From: Niallia taxi
GTDB lineage: Bacteria; Bacillota; Bacilli; Bacillales; Cytobacillaceae
Assembly: GCF_004005475.1 (NCBI RefSeq)
Contig: NZ_RZTZ01000001.1
Span: 434,001-498,000, forward strand
DNA length: 64,000 bases
Direction of reading: 5' to 3'
The stretch's first letter is position 1, and each line of letters opens with the position of its first letter. Below, in pieces: positions 35,575-43,433 of the stretch. The notes below the pieces were generated by a model. It was not told where the DNA came from. It worked only from the letters and a program-made list of their open reading frames with translations, and ran no database searches. Made by a program: the position numbers and the translations under genes.

Positions 35575-35591
35575 CTTAAGAAATTCTTAAG
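35575..35591. repeat. Perfect inverted repeat before the unknown 289-residue gene
   Basis: CTTAAGAA-A-TTCTTAAG, 8-bp arms with one central base, 19 bases after the AraC stop. It lacks a T run, so an operator is more likely than a terminator. Confidence 0.5.
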
Positions 35592-35659
35592 GTTTCCTCT
35601 CTATTATTAATACGGCTTATATTTTATGGTGCCGATTTCTAATAGAAGGGAATTTTTTT

Positions 35660-36529
35660 ATGTCATTATCAGTTAGTAATTCTACTGCAGCTGCCTACTT
35701 ACAATGGGCACAAAAGACTGCAGCAGAAGCAGCTTCAACGCAGGACAGCTCCCAGCAATCTTTTCAGGACATGCTTATTTCAAGCAGTCAGGTGAGTAAT
35801 GTGCCGTCAGCTTACACACTTGCAGGTGTGAACGACACGACAGACTATGCATCATTAACAACAGACCAAAAGGTTGCTTTTCTTGAAAATATGCAAGCAA
35901 AAGCAGCAAAAGTTGGAAACGCAACAGATGCTTCACTACCTGAAGGTTTGCAGACTGCTTTCAGTACAATAAGTAACCTGCTTTCAGGCTTTACTGCAAA
36001 CGAAAGCTCAGAGGAGGATGTCACTTCCCTATTTGATCAAGTCACAAAAGTTTTAGAGGATTCTAAACCAAAGGGAACAGCAATGCCTTTTGGCGCAGCG
36101 CCACCGCCAAATTCTGCGGAAACATCAGTTACGGACGAAAGCTATTCCGTTGAGCAGATGAGTCAATTTCTTGCTAACCTTATCAGCAGCTTAAATACGG
36201 AGGAAGAAGAGGATAAGGAGAATTCACTCCTTACAGATTCACTATCTGAAAATACAATAAACCAGCTTTCAAGCCTGGATTTAGGTTCTGCAGAAGAAGA
36301 GCAGGTCACTTCCCTTTTCGCTAGCATAATTGCTGATTTAGAGGCAGCAAAGCAAGAACAAATCAATACAAGTTCTGCAAGTATGAAAGATTCTGAAACA
36401 ACGGATGAAGCATTTCCAAACAGCATCCAGCTATCTGGAACTTCTCTTCCACCAATAAATTGGAAACCAGCTACCAATACTGCTGCTGCCAGCACTTATG
36501 CTGCCATAAACAGCACATCGTTTTATTAA
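35660..36529 (+). CDS. Unrecognised acidic Ser/Thr-rich protein with internal repeat
   Basis: I do not recognise this 289-residue protein. It has no signal peptide, no membrane helix and no cysteine, is rich in Ser, Thr, Ala and Glu, and has a Pro-rich linker (GAAPPPNS, residues 145-152). Two related segments are visible: SSEEDVTSLFDQVTKVLED (116-134) and SAEEEQVTSLFASIIADLE (210-228), both after a leucine-rich helix, so the core looks duplicated. The N-terminus (AAYLQWAQKTAAEA, then FQDMLISSS) could be a helix. GAAGGGAA precedes the ATG and a terminator follows, so it is a real monocistronic gene. Confidence 0.75.
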   Translation: MSLSVSNSTAAAYLQWAQKTAAEAASTQDSSQQSFQDMLISSSQVSNVPSAYTLAGVNDTTDYASLTTDQKVAFLENMQAKAAKVGNATDASLPEGLQTAFSTISNLLSGFTANESSEEDVTSLFDQVTKVLEDSKPKGTAMPFGAAPPPNSAETSVTDESYSVEQMSQFLANLISSLNTEEEEDKENSLLTDSLSENTINQLSSLDLGSAEEEQVTSLFASIIADLEAAKQEQINTSSASMKDSETTDEAFPNSIQLSGTSLPPINWKPATNTAAASTYAAINSTSFY

Positions 36530-36541
36530 GCACTACAATAT

Positions 36542-36573
36542 AAGGATGACGGGATTTACTGTCATCCTTTATT
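36542..36573 (+). terminator. Terminator of the 289-residue gene
   Basis: AAGGATGAC/GTCATCCTT arms, ten-base loop, then a TTATT stretch. Confidence 0.7.
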
Positions 36574-36665
36574 ACCAGCTTAGTCACAGGTTTCTTCATC
36601 CACCAGTTAAAAATTCTCACATTTCTTGCACTAGGTGAATAGCCTAGAGTAAAAAGTGCGGGACG

Positions 36666-38684
36666 GTGATACCAGTGAATTTTCCTGACATATTAGCTGG
36701 TCCAATTTTGAGAAGAACAGAGAAAAAGGAGATATACTGCTGGATTGCTTTAAGCAAGTTAATCGATACACGGACAGTGATATATACTGTCCAGCAAAAT
36801 GGTGACGAATTCTTCCTTAACTGTGTTAGCAGCAATTGTGAAACAACTATTGCCAGAATGGGAGAAAACCTATTTATCTATTTAATGAAGGCAACACCTA
36901 AAGAAGAAGCTTTTCCGACAGAGCAGCTTCTTGGATATAATGTGTTCTTTAGCGATAAATCTATCGAATGGAACTTAGCAGACTATCAATTACTCGACCA
37001 CCATCATCCAAGCTCCATCGTTTATGGAAATTTGCCTCTTCCGTCCTTTTTCATCACAGAAGCTGAATCTGCCAGCTTTCTTTACGGCTCCTGTCAAAAG
37101 CTGCATGGAATCGGTAAGGATGCCCTTACGAAAGGAGACAGCCTGCTTGCAGACTGCTGGTCTGATTTAACGAAGAGACCATCCTCCCTTTTTCTTTTAG
37201 GTGACCAAATCTACGCAGATGATGTCGCCGACCCAATTACCCCTTTTATCCAATTACTTGGTGAAAAGCTGATTGGCAAACAAGAAGCTTATAAGGAATT
37301 ACCAATTGTACTTGGACCAGTCTATGATATTACCTTTTCTCAAGTGAATGGCCGTGCAGAAATAATGAAGGAATTATGCTGCTTTACCTCAACAAAAGCA
37401 GCCAATCATCTGATTACATTAGGTGAATATGCAGCAATGTACTTGTTAAGCTGGAGTCCGGCTCTTTGGGAAACAGCAAAGGAAGCTAATTCGTTTTTGT
37501 CATTTGATGAGCTGTTAGCTGAGGATAAATATTATATGGATGAGACGTTAAACACAGACAAAGCATTGGAATCAAGACGAAAAGAATATGAAGAGCAAGC
37601 AAATTCACTGGCTCAATTTGCAAATTCTGTTCCCAAAATTCGCAGATTACTGGCAAATCTGCCTGTCTATATGATCTTTGATGATCATGACATAACAGAT
37701 GATTGGAATATCTCTAAGGATTGGATGCAAAAGGTTAGCAATGCGCCGCTTGGCAGGCATGTAATCGCAAATGGATTGACTGCATACTGGGCATTCCAAG
37801 GTTGGGGCAATGCACCTGAAGCCTTTTCCGAACGATTTTTGGGTGGCATTCATGTAAGAATAAAAGGAAGTAGTATCCAAACAAAAGACTATCAATATTG
37901 GCTCTCGTCAATGTGGTTATTCTCCAATTGGCATTATACAATACCATCCACTCCTGTTACGTTAGTACTTGATACACGAACACAGCGCTTCTACCCTGAG
38001 AAAAGACCAAATTTAATTGGTTCCTATCTCAGCAAGCGGACGAAGGGTCCAAATCTTATAAAAAAGGAAGCATGGAAAAACTTAGAAAAAAGCCTTTATG
38101 CGTCTAACTGGAAAAAAGGAGAGAAGCTGATACTTCTGTCAGCAACCCCCTTATATGGTGTAGATCTTATCGAATCGTTCTTAAAAAGAATCGTCCTGCC
38201 AATCTCTAACACGATCCCAAAGCTGCAGGAAACAATGGATTTAGAATGGTGGAAATTTAATGGGCGTGGATACCATGAATTTCATAATTGGCTGGCAAAA
38301 TGGGATCCCTCTGAATGTATCATTCTTTCTGGGGATGCACATATGGCATTTGCGCTTCATTCAGAGGTGGAGCATCAAAATCATGGCAGCAGAACGATTC
38401 ATCAATACACGAGCAGTCCCATTAAAAATGAATCCTTTCGCGGACTTGCTAGTGTTGCTTTAAAAGGATCTCTTTTCTTAGGGAATCAGCTTATCAAAAA
38501 GAATGTCACACATCGCTATTGTGACCATCATTATCTCCTATGTGAAGGTGAAACAACATCTGATTATATTTGGAAGGAAAGAATCCAGCACGAGACACTG
38601 GACAGTGGCTTTATCATTAAAACAAATAATAATCTGGGCCTGCTTGAAGTTTCTCCACCTGGCATTACGAACAAATTCCTGTGA
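36666..38684 (+). CDS. PhoD-like metallophosphatase (cytoplasmic form)
   Basis: Metal-dependent phosphatase/phosphodiesterase of the PhoD family, up to 672 residues. Active-site motifs occur in order: LYGSCQK (~140), LLGDQIYADDVADP (~178), FDDHDITDDWN (~339), LSGDAHMAF (~555) and YTSSPIKNE. Unlike secreted B. subtilis PhoD there is no Tat or Sec signal, and a ~130-residue N-terminal beta-rich domain precedes the phosphatase. The start is uncertain: GTG at 36666 or GTG at 36675, which has a better placed GGTGAT. Its stop abuts the nadE stop on the other strand with no gap. Confidence 0.85.
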   Translation: MIPVNFPDILAGPILRRTEKKEIYCWIALSKLIDTRTVIYTVQQNGDEFFLNCVSSNCETTIARMGENLFIYLMKATPKEEAFPTEQLLGYNVFFSDKSIEWNLADYQLLDHHHPSSIVYGNLPLPSFFITEAESASFLYGSCQKLHGIGKDALTKGDSLLADCWSDLTKRPSSLFLLGDQIYADDVADPITPFIQLLGEKLIGKQEAYKELPIVLGPVYDITFSQVNGRAEIMKELCCFTSTKAANHLITLGEYAAMYLLSWSPALWETAKEANSFLSFDELLAEDKYYMDETLNTDKALESRRKEYEEQANSLAQFANSVPKIRRLLANLPVYMIFDDHDITDDWNISKDWMQKVSNAPLGRHVIANGLTAYWAFQGWGNAPEAFSERFLGGIHVRIKGSSIQTKDYQYWLSSMWLFSNWHYTIPSTPVTLVLDTRTQRFYPEKRPNLIGSYLSKRTKGPNLIKKEAWKNLEKSLYASNWKKGEKLILLSATPLYGVDLIESFLKRIVLPISNTIPKLQETMDLEWWKFNGRGYHEFHNWLAKWDPSECIILSGDAHMAFALHSEVEHQNHGSRTIHQYTSSPIKNESFRGLASVALKGSLFLGNQLIKKNVTHRYCDHHYLLCEGETTSDYIWKERIQHETLDSGFIIKTNNNLGLLEVSPPGITNKFL

Positions 38685-39509
38685 TTATTGCCACGGATCG
38701 AACAAGGTGACAGGGCTTAAGCGCTTATGCTTTGTCACCACATATCTTGCTTCAATCCGCTCGGCAGATTCATAATCGATTTCTTTACCTTCCAAGTAAT
38801 CGTCAATCACATCATAACGTAAGCCTAGCGCTGTTTCATCTGGAATTTGCGGCTTATTATCCTCTAAATCCGCTGTCGGTGTTTTTGTATATAAATGTTC
38901 TGGACAGCCTAACTCTTTCAAAATTTGTTTGCCTTGGCGCTTGTTTAGCCGATACAGTGGTAAAATGTCTGCCGCGCCATCACCGAATTTAGTAAAAAAG
39001 CCTGTCACTGCCTCTGCAGCATGATCTGTCCCCACAACAAGACCGTCTGTCGCACCAGCAATATCATACTGGACCTTCATTCTTTCCCTTGCTTTCACAT
39101 TTCCCTTAAGAAAGTCTGCCTTCTCTCCCCTTCTAATGGGAACAGACGCAAAGCTTGCATCTACACTTGCTTGAATATTCACTGTAATTACCCTTGATGG
39201 CTTAATAAACTGGATAGCATCAAGACAATCCTGTTCATCAAGCTGAATACCGTATGGCAGCCTTACTGCAATAAACTCATACATCTGTTCTTGCTGCTCC
39301 AAGTTCAATTCATTGATAGCAGTCTGACACATAAAGCCTGCAAGTGTTGAATCCTGCCCGCCAGACAGTCCCAATACAAGTGCTTTACTTGCCTTATTTC
39401 TAGTTAAATACCCCTTTAAAAAATCAACACTTTTTCTAAACTCAATGGCTGGATCTATGTTTGGCTGGACATGAAGTGTTTTAATAATTTCTGCTTGAAG
39501 CTGTCTCAT
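38685..39509 (-). CDS. nadE: NH3-dependent NAD+ synthetase
   Basis: Amidates nicotinate adenine dinucleotide to NAD+ with ATP and ammonia. The 274-residue length is that of the ammonia-dependent class without a glutaminase domain. The P-loop SGGQDST is at residues 49-55, [13 protein letters not shown] near 104, [19 protein letters not shown] near 180 and the [13 protein letters not shown] substrate loop near 208. It is the last gene of pncA-pncB-nadD-nadE, 21 bases after nadD. Confidence 0.94.
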   Translation of the reverse strand: MRQLQAEIIKTLHVQPNIDPAIEFRKSVDFLKGYLTRNKASKALVLGLSGGQDSTLAGFMCQTAINELNLEQQEQMYEFIAVRLPYGIQLDEQDCLDAIQFIKPSRVITVNIQASVDASFASVPIRRGEKADFLKGNVKARERMKVQYDIAGATDGLVVGTDHAAEAVTGFFTKFGDGAADILPLYRLNKRQGKQILKELGCPEHLYTKTPTADLEDNKPQIPDETALGLRYDVIDDYLEGKEIDYESAERIEARYVVTKHKRLSPVTLFDPWQ

Positions 39510-39530
39510 CTTTCCCTCTCCCTATTTACT

Positions 39531-40145
39531 CTATTTGTAAAGTTTGTTCTCTTTAATATATCTGTAGCAAGCGTCAGGCAATAAATACCGTGGCTCTCCC
39601 CCCATTGCCAGTTCTTCGCGAATATAGGTAGAGCTTATTTCCATTGCCAGTCCTTTATCAAGAAGATGAAAAGTACTGCCATCATCATTATTCCTCAATA
39701 TAGGAGAGTGACTGATTGCCTTTAGCATGTCAATGCCATCTCTTGCCATAACAATAAACTTATTTTCGGCAATAAGCTCCTCCCCCTTCGCCCACTTCCC
39801 CTTCCCAATATCCACTAGCAAATCTGCTCCCATAATAAAATAGACATCATCATTAGGAAAAACTGCTTTAAAGTGCCGAAGCGTATTATAAGTGTAAATA
39901 TTCCATGCCTCTTCCTTCATTTCATACTCATCTGCAGTAAATTTCGGATTGTTTTCGATTGCTAGCTCAAGCATTTTCCAGCGATGACTATCATCAATAT
40001 GAAGCTGTTTATCCCGTCGTTTGCTTGAGCACGGCAGAAAAATCACTTTATCCAGCTTACAGCGGTGTGCAACAGTGCTTGCCGTCCATAAATGGACATT
40101 TGTGACTGGATCAAAGGAAGAGCCATAAATACCGATTTTCCCCAT
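39531..40145 (-). CDS. nadD: Nicotinate-nucleotide adenylyltransferase
   Basis: Transfers AMP from ATP to nicotinate mononucleotide. The nucleotidyltransferase motifs are present at 204 residues: GSSFDPVTNVHL at residues 8-19 in place of the usual GGTFDPxHxGH(L), FIMGADLLVDI near 104, and SSTYIREEL near 173. The (H/T)xGH motif has Val in place of Gly, which marks a divergent branch. AAGGAGG precedes the ATG, six bases after pncB. Probably an additional operon copy beside a housekeeping nadD. Confidence 0.87.
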   Translation of the reverse strand: MGKIGIYGSSFDPVTNVHLWTASTVAHRCKLDKVIFLPCSSKRRDKQLHIDDSHRWKMLELAIENNPKFTADEYEMKEEAWNIYTYNTLRHFKAVFPNDDVYFIMGADLLVDIGKGKWAKGEELIAENKFIVMARDGIDMLKAISHSPILRNNDDGSTFHLLDKGLAMEISSTYIREELAMGGEPRYLLPDACYRYIKENKLYK

Positions 40146-40151
40146 TTCTGA

Positions 40152-41612
40152 TTACCTCCTTCCCATGCTTTTTTCAACTTCTTCTTGGACTTCTTTAATA
40201 AGCTTCATTTTGTTATTCCAGCATTTCTCGCTAAGATCAACTGGATATTCCTCTGGATTCAGCATGCGTTTATATTCATCCCAAAACAGCTTGAGATTAT
40301 CTGCTGCATACCTTTGAATCTCTTGGAGAGACGGCTGTTCATAACAGCTCTTTCCATCCTTAATTGCTGTCACATGCAATTCTTTTGCCGTGTAATCTGT
40401 GACGAACTTGCTGATATATGTGTGAACAGGATGAAACATTTTCAGTCGTTCCTGTGTGACATCCTCACTAGCAAGTGCAAGATAGTCTCCTTCCGCATGA
40501 CCGTTCCCTTTATTAATGATGCGGTAAAGCCTTTTTTGACCAGGTGTTGTTACTTTTTCCGGATTAGCTGAGATTTTTATCGTATCGGCCATTTCTCCAT
40601 TATCTTCTTCAATACTGACAAGCTTGTAAACACCGCCAAGTGCCGCTTGGTCATATGCGGTAATCAGCTTTGTGCCAATACCCCACACATCAATTCTCGC
40701 ACCCTCTGCTTTTACATTCATAATCGTATATTCATCCAGGTCATTGGACGCAATTATCTCTGTATTTGTAAAGCCTGCCTCATCGAGCATTTGTCTTGCT
40801 CTTTTTGATAAATACGCAAGATCGCCACTGTCCAGTCTTATCGCCTTAAAGTTGATGCGACCCGCAAATTCCTTAGCTACCTTGATTGCATTTGGCACCC
40901 CTGAGCGTAAAGTATCATACGTATCGACTAAAAAAACACAATCCTTATGGCTGCTTGCATAGCTCTTGAATGCTTTATATTCATCGCGATATGCTTGCAC
41001 AAGCGCATGGGCATGTGTACCTGCAATCGGAATATCAAAGAGCTTCCCTGCTCTTACATTACTGGTTGCCGAAAAACCGCCGATATAAGCTGCTCTTGTT
41101 CCCCACAATGCAGCATCCAGTTCATGTGCCCTTCTCGTTCCGAATTCCATTGCCGTATTTTCACCAATTACCATTTTGATACGAGAAGCCTTTGTGGCAA
41201 TCAAGGTTTGATAGTTTACAATATTGAGGAGAATTGTTTCTAACAGCTGTGCTTCTGCTAATGTTGCTTCAACCCTCAGCAGTGGTTCATTGGCAAACAC
41301 GATTTCTCCCTCTTTCACACAATGAATGTCACCAGTAAAGCGAATTTCACTCAAATAGCTCAAGAACTCTTCTGAATAGCCAACCTCTCGCAAATACTCA
41401 ATATCTGTTTTTGAAAAATGAAAGTTCTCGATTATGTCCATAACCCGCTCAAGTCCTGCAAAAACCGCATACCCATTTCCGAAAGGAAGCTTGCGAAAAT
41501 ACATTTCAAACACAGCCTTCCGTTCATGAACATTGTCCTTCCAGTACGTTTCTACCATGTTAATCTGATATAAGTCTGTGTGCAGCATTAAGCTGTCATC
41601 TGAATATCTCAT
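40152..41612 (-). CDS. pncB: Nicotinate phosphoribosyltransferase
   Basis: Converts nicotinate and PRPP to nicotinate mononucleotide. At 486 residues it fits the long bacterial NAPRTase type. Recognised segments are FEMYFRKLPFGNGYAVFAGL near residue 40, EFGTRRAHELDAALWGTRAA near 157, GTHAHALVQAY near 203 and FKAIRLDSGDLAYLSKRAR near 251. The ATG overlaps the pncA stop by one base (TAATG), a sign of translational coupling. Confidence 0.93.
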   Translation of the reverse strand: MRYSDDSLMLHTDLYQINMVETYWKDNVHERKAVFEMYFRKLPFGNGYAVFAGLERVMDIIENFHFSKTDIEYLREVGYSEEFLSYLSEIRFTGDIHCVKEGEIVFANEPLLRVEATLAEAQLLETILLNIVNYQTLIATKASRIKMVIGENTAMEFGTRRAHELDAALWGTRAAYIGGFSATSNVRAGKLFDIPIAGTHAHALVQAYRDEYKAFKSYASSHKDCVFLVDTYDTLRSGVPNAIKVAKEFAGRINFKAIRLDSGDLAYLSKRARQMLDEAGFTNTEIIASNDLDEYTIMNVKAEGARIDVWGIGTKLITAYDQAALGGVYKLVSIEEDNGEMADTIKISANPEKVTTPGQKRLYRIINKGNGHAEGDYLALASEDVTQERLKMFHPVHTYISKFVTDYTAKELHVTAIKDGKSCYEQPSLQEIQRYAADNLKLFWDEYKRMLNPEEYPVDLSEKCWNNKMKLIKEVQEEVEKSMGRR

Positions 41613-42184
41613 TATTCATCCGCTCCATTTCTCTGAATGATTTTCGCTCCTAAAACTGTCTTAAAGTGCTCGATTGCCCATTCATGCCCCTTTAGTGAAA
41701 AGGAAGCAACCGCATCCTCATATATGACGAGGCTAAAGCCTTTATTATATGCATCAACTGCAGTATGAAGCACACATATATCTGTGCATAAGCCGACAAG
41801 ATGAAGCTCCGTAATACCTCTTTCTCTTAACTTCAACTCCAAATCTGTCCCTGTAAAAGCTGAGTATCTTGTTTTGTCTAAATAATAAATATGATTGAAC
41901 TGGCTATTTCTTTCATAAACCTCCCGCAAACTGCCGAATAAACTTCTGCCTGCTGTGTTCCTAATATTGTGGGGTGGAAATAATGCATACTCTGGATGAT
42001 GTGTATCCCCCGCTTCATGCACATCAACAGCAAATACCGTATAATCACCATTCTGAATAAATTTCTCTGTAATAGATGTAACTTCTTTTTCTATTAATTC
42101 CCCCATCTCACCGCAGGATAATCTTCCATCAATTGAAGCAAAATCAACAGTATAGTCAATATTTATTAACGCCTTATTCACCAT
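41612..42184 (-). CDS. pncA: Nicotinamidase
   Basis: Cysteine hydrolase of the isochorismatase-like fold, 190 residues, deamidating nicotinamide to nicotinate. The catalytic triad is Asp10 (NIDYTVDF), Lys104 (DKTRYSAF) and Cys137 (GLCTDICVLH), and the metal ligands are in DVHEAGDTHHPEY. First gene of the salvage operon; a 23-bp inverted repeat 50-72 bases upstream is shared with the Nudix regulator gene. Confidence 0.92.
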   Translation of the reverse strand: MVNKALINIDYTVDFASIDGRLSCGEMGELIEKEVTSITEKFIQNGDYTVFAVDVHEAGDTHHPEYALFPPHNIRNTAGRSLFGSLREVYERNSQFNHIYYLDKTRYSAFTGTDLELKLRERGITELHLVGLCTDICVLHTAVDAYNKGFSLVIYEDAVASFSLKGHEWAIEHFKTVLGAKIIQRNGADE

Positions 42185-42233
42185 TTATTATTCCTCCCTA
42201 ATTAAAATATTGTGGGTATTCATTTTGTTATTT

Positions 42234-42256
42234 GTAATTATTAAATTTCAAATTAC
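42234..42256. promoter_or_regulatory. NrtR-type operator before pncA
   Basis: GTAATT-N11-AATTAC, 23 bp, preceded on the minus strand by ATA. The same layout and most inner bases recur at 43128-43150. Confidence 0.65.
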
Positions 42257-42263
42257 TATAGTT

Positions 42264-42302
42264 AAAAAGAAGGAGGAAAGCTTTTTCTTTCCCTTCTTTT
42301 TA
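42264..42302 (-). terminator. Terminator of the Nudix regulator gene
   Basis: AAAAAGAAGG..GGAAAG pairs with CTTTCCCTTCTTTTT around a short loop; T run on the minus strand; ends before the pncA operator. Confidence 0.6.
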
Positions 42303-42308
42303 TATACA

Positions 42309-43106
42309 TTAATGATAAATGGATTCCATAATTTCATAATTATTAAAAACATATAGCTGGGATGGTCTAAATGAATTTCTTTTCGTCTTTTTAGGCGACC
42401 CGTCTACATCGATTGCTTTTTCAATAAATGGAAGCTTTGGTGCTTTTGTGAAAAAGACCGAATCATTCGAAATCCTTAAATCTTCTCCAACAGTCAGCAG
42501 CACCCGCTGCAGCTCTGACAGTGTAAATTCCTTTGGCAGGAAGCTTTTGGCTGCAGTAGTCGTAATCATGTCCCGCTTTATAAAGCGCAGTGCATCTTGG
42601 ATAATTTCTTGATGATCAAAAGCCAAATTTAAAGCTGGTATCTCCTCTACATCAAACAACTCTACTTCTGCTGCATCATCATTTGCCTGACGCTTTTTTA
42701 TATCTTCTTCTGGAACGATTGCATAAAAAGCATTTGATATCATCCAGCCCCTTGGATCCCGTTTAAAATTGTCATATACGCCAAAATGCATTATATGCAA
42801 ACCATCCACATTTGTTTCTTCCTTTAATTCTCTTTTTGCTGCCATTAAAGCCGTTTCTTCCTTTCGTGCATCAACAAATCCCCCAGGAAGAGCCCATTTT
42901 CCACCCTCGATATTTGGATTTCCTTCTTGGTCTGTTTCAGCCCGCTTTATAAGCAAAAGCTTCAGTGTCATGGATGGTGGTGCTTTTTCCTCTGTTTTTT
43001 CTGAAACAATCGTGAAAATGGCAATATCAGCAGTATAGCCGTCAGGCGTTCGGTATTTTGTTGAATCATAATTTGCCAGTGCTTCTTTTTCTGTTTTATA
43101 TTTCAT
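42309..43106 (-). CDS. nrtR: Nudix/winged-helix regulator of NAD metabolism (NrtR type)
   Basis: A 265-residue protein with an N-terminal Nudix domain and a C-terminal winged helix. WALPGGFVDARKEE..RELKEET (residues ~87-116) is a Nudix box that is two residues longer than usual between the Gly and REL and has Asn for the final Gly, consistent with a sensor rather than a strong hydrolase. The last ~95 residues (FTLSELQRVLLTVG...) fit the DNA-binding wing of NrtR. NrtR proteins sense ADP-ribose and repress NAD genes. The neighbouring salvage operon and shared operator support this role. GAGGG precedes the ATG. Confidence 0.8.
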   Translation of the reverse strand: MKYKTEKEALANYDSTKYRTPDGYTADIAIFTIVSEKTEEKAPPSMTLKLLLIKRAETDQEGNPNIEGGKWALPGGFVDARKEETALMAAKRELKEETNVDGLHIMHFGVYDNFKRDPRGWMISNAFYAIVPEEDIKKRQANDDAAEVELFDVEEIPALNLAFDHQEIIQDALRFIKRDMITTTAAKSFLPKEFTLSELQRVLLTVGEDLRISNDSVFFTKAPKLPFIEKAIDVDGSPKKTKRNSFRPSQLYVFNNYEIMESIYH

Positions 43107-43433
43107 GCTAAACCCTCTTATCGAATAGTAATTTGTAATTCATTAATTACTTGTTAATAACAATATACCTCCTTTTCCTTCCAATTGCAAGCCTAAAAAT
43201 TATTAAATTTCCAAATTATAAAATGAAAGTCTCCTATCTTAAAGCACCTATTATATTGAAGTGTTAACAAATAAAGCATTTTCATTTCAATGATTTTGAC
43301 AATAATATTTTTTTTCAGATTAAGTGCTTCAATTTCCTATCTTCAATGCCGAAATAAATCGTAATAAGATTGCAATCTCACCATAATTGGCTTTGATTGC
43401 TTTCTTGAAATTAAACTTAAGGAGAAAGCAGCA
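43107..43433. other. Divergent region between nrtR-like gene and chemoreceptor gene
   Basis: Holds the operator at 43128-43150, a degenerate copy of the pncA-side sequence at 43197-43220 (ATTATTAAATTTCCAAATTA), and the chemoreceptor's SD. No ORF. No SigD promoter with correct spacing was found. Confidence 0.5.
43128..43150. promoter_or_regulatory. NrtR-type operator before the Nudix regulator gene
   Basis: GTAATT-N11-AATTAC, same spacing and orientation relative to its gene as the pncA site; both read ATAGTAATTTGNAATT toward the centre. Confidence 0.65.

Noticed and set aside
43340-43433. GCCGAAAT as a SigD -10 box for the chemoreceptor
   Set aside because: No TAAA -35 at about 15 bases upstream; spacing does not fit.
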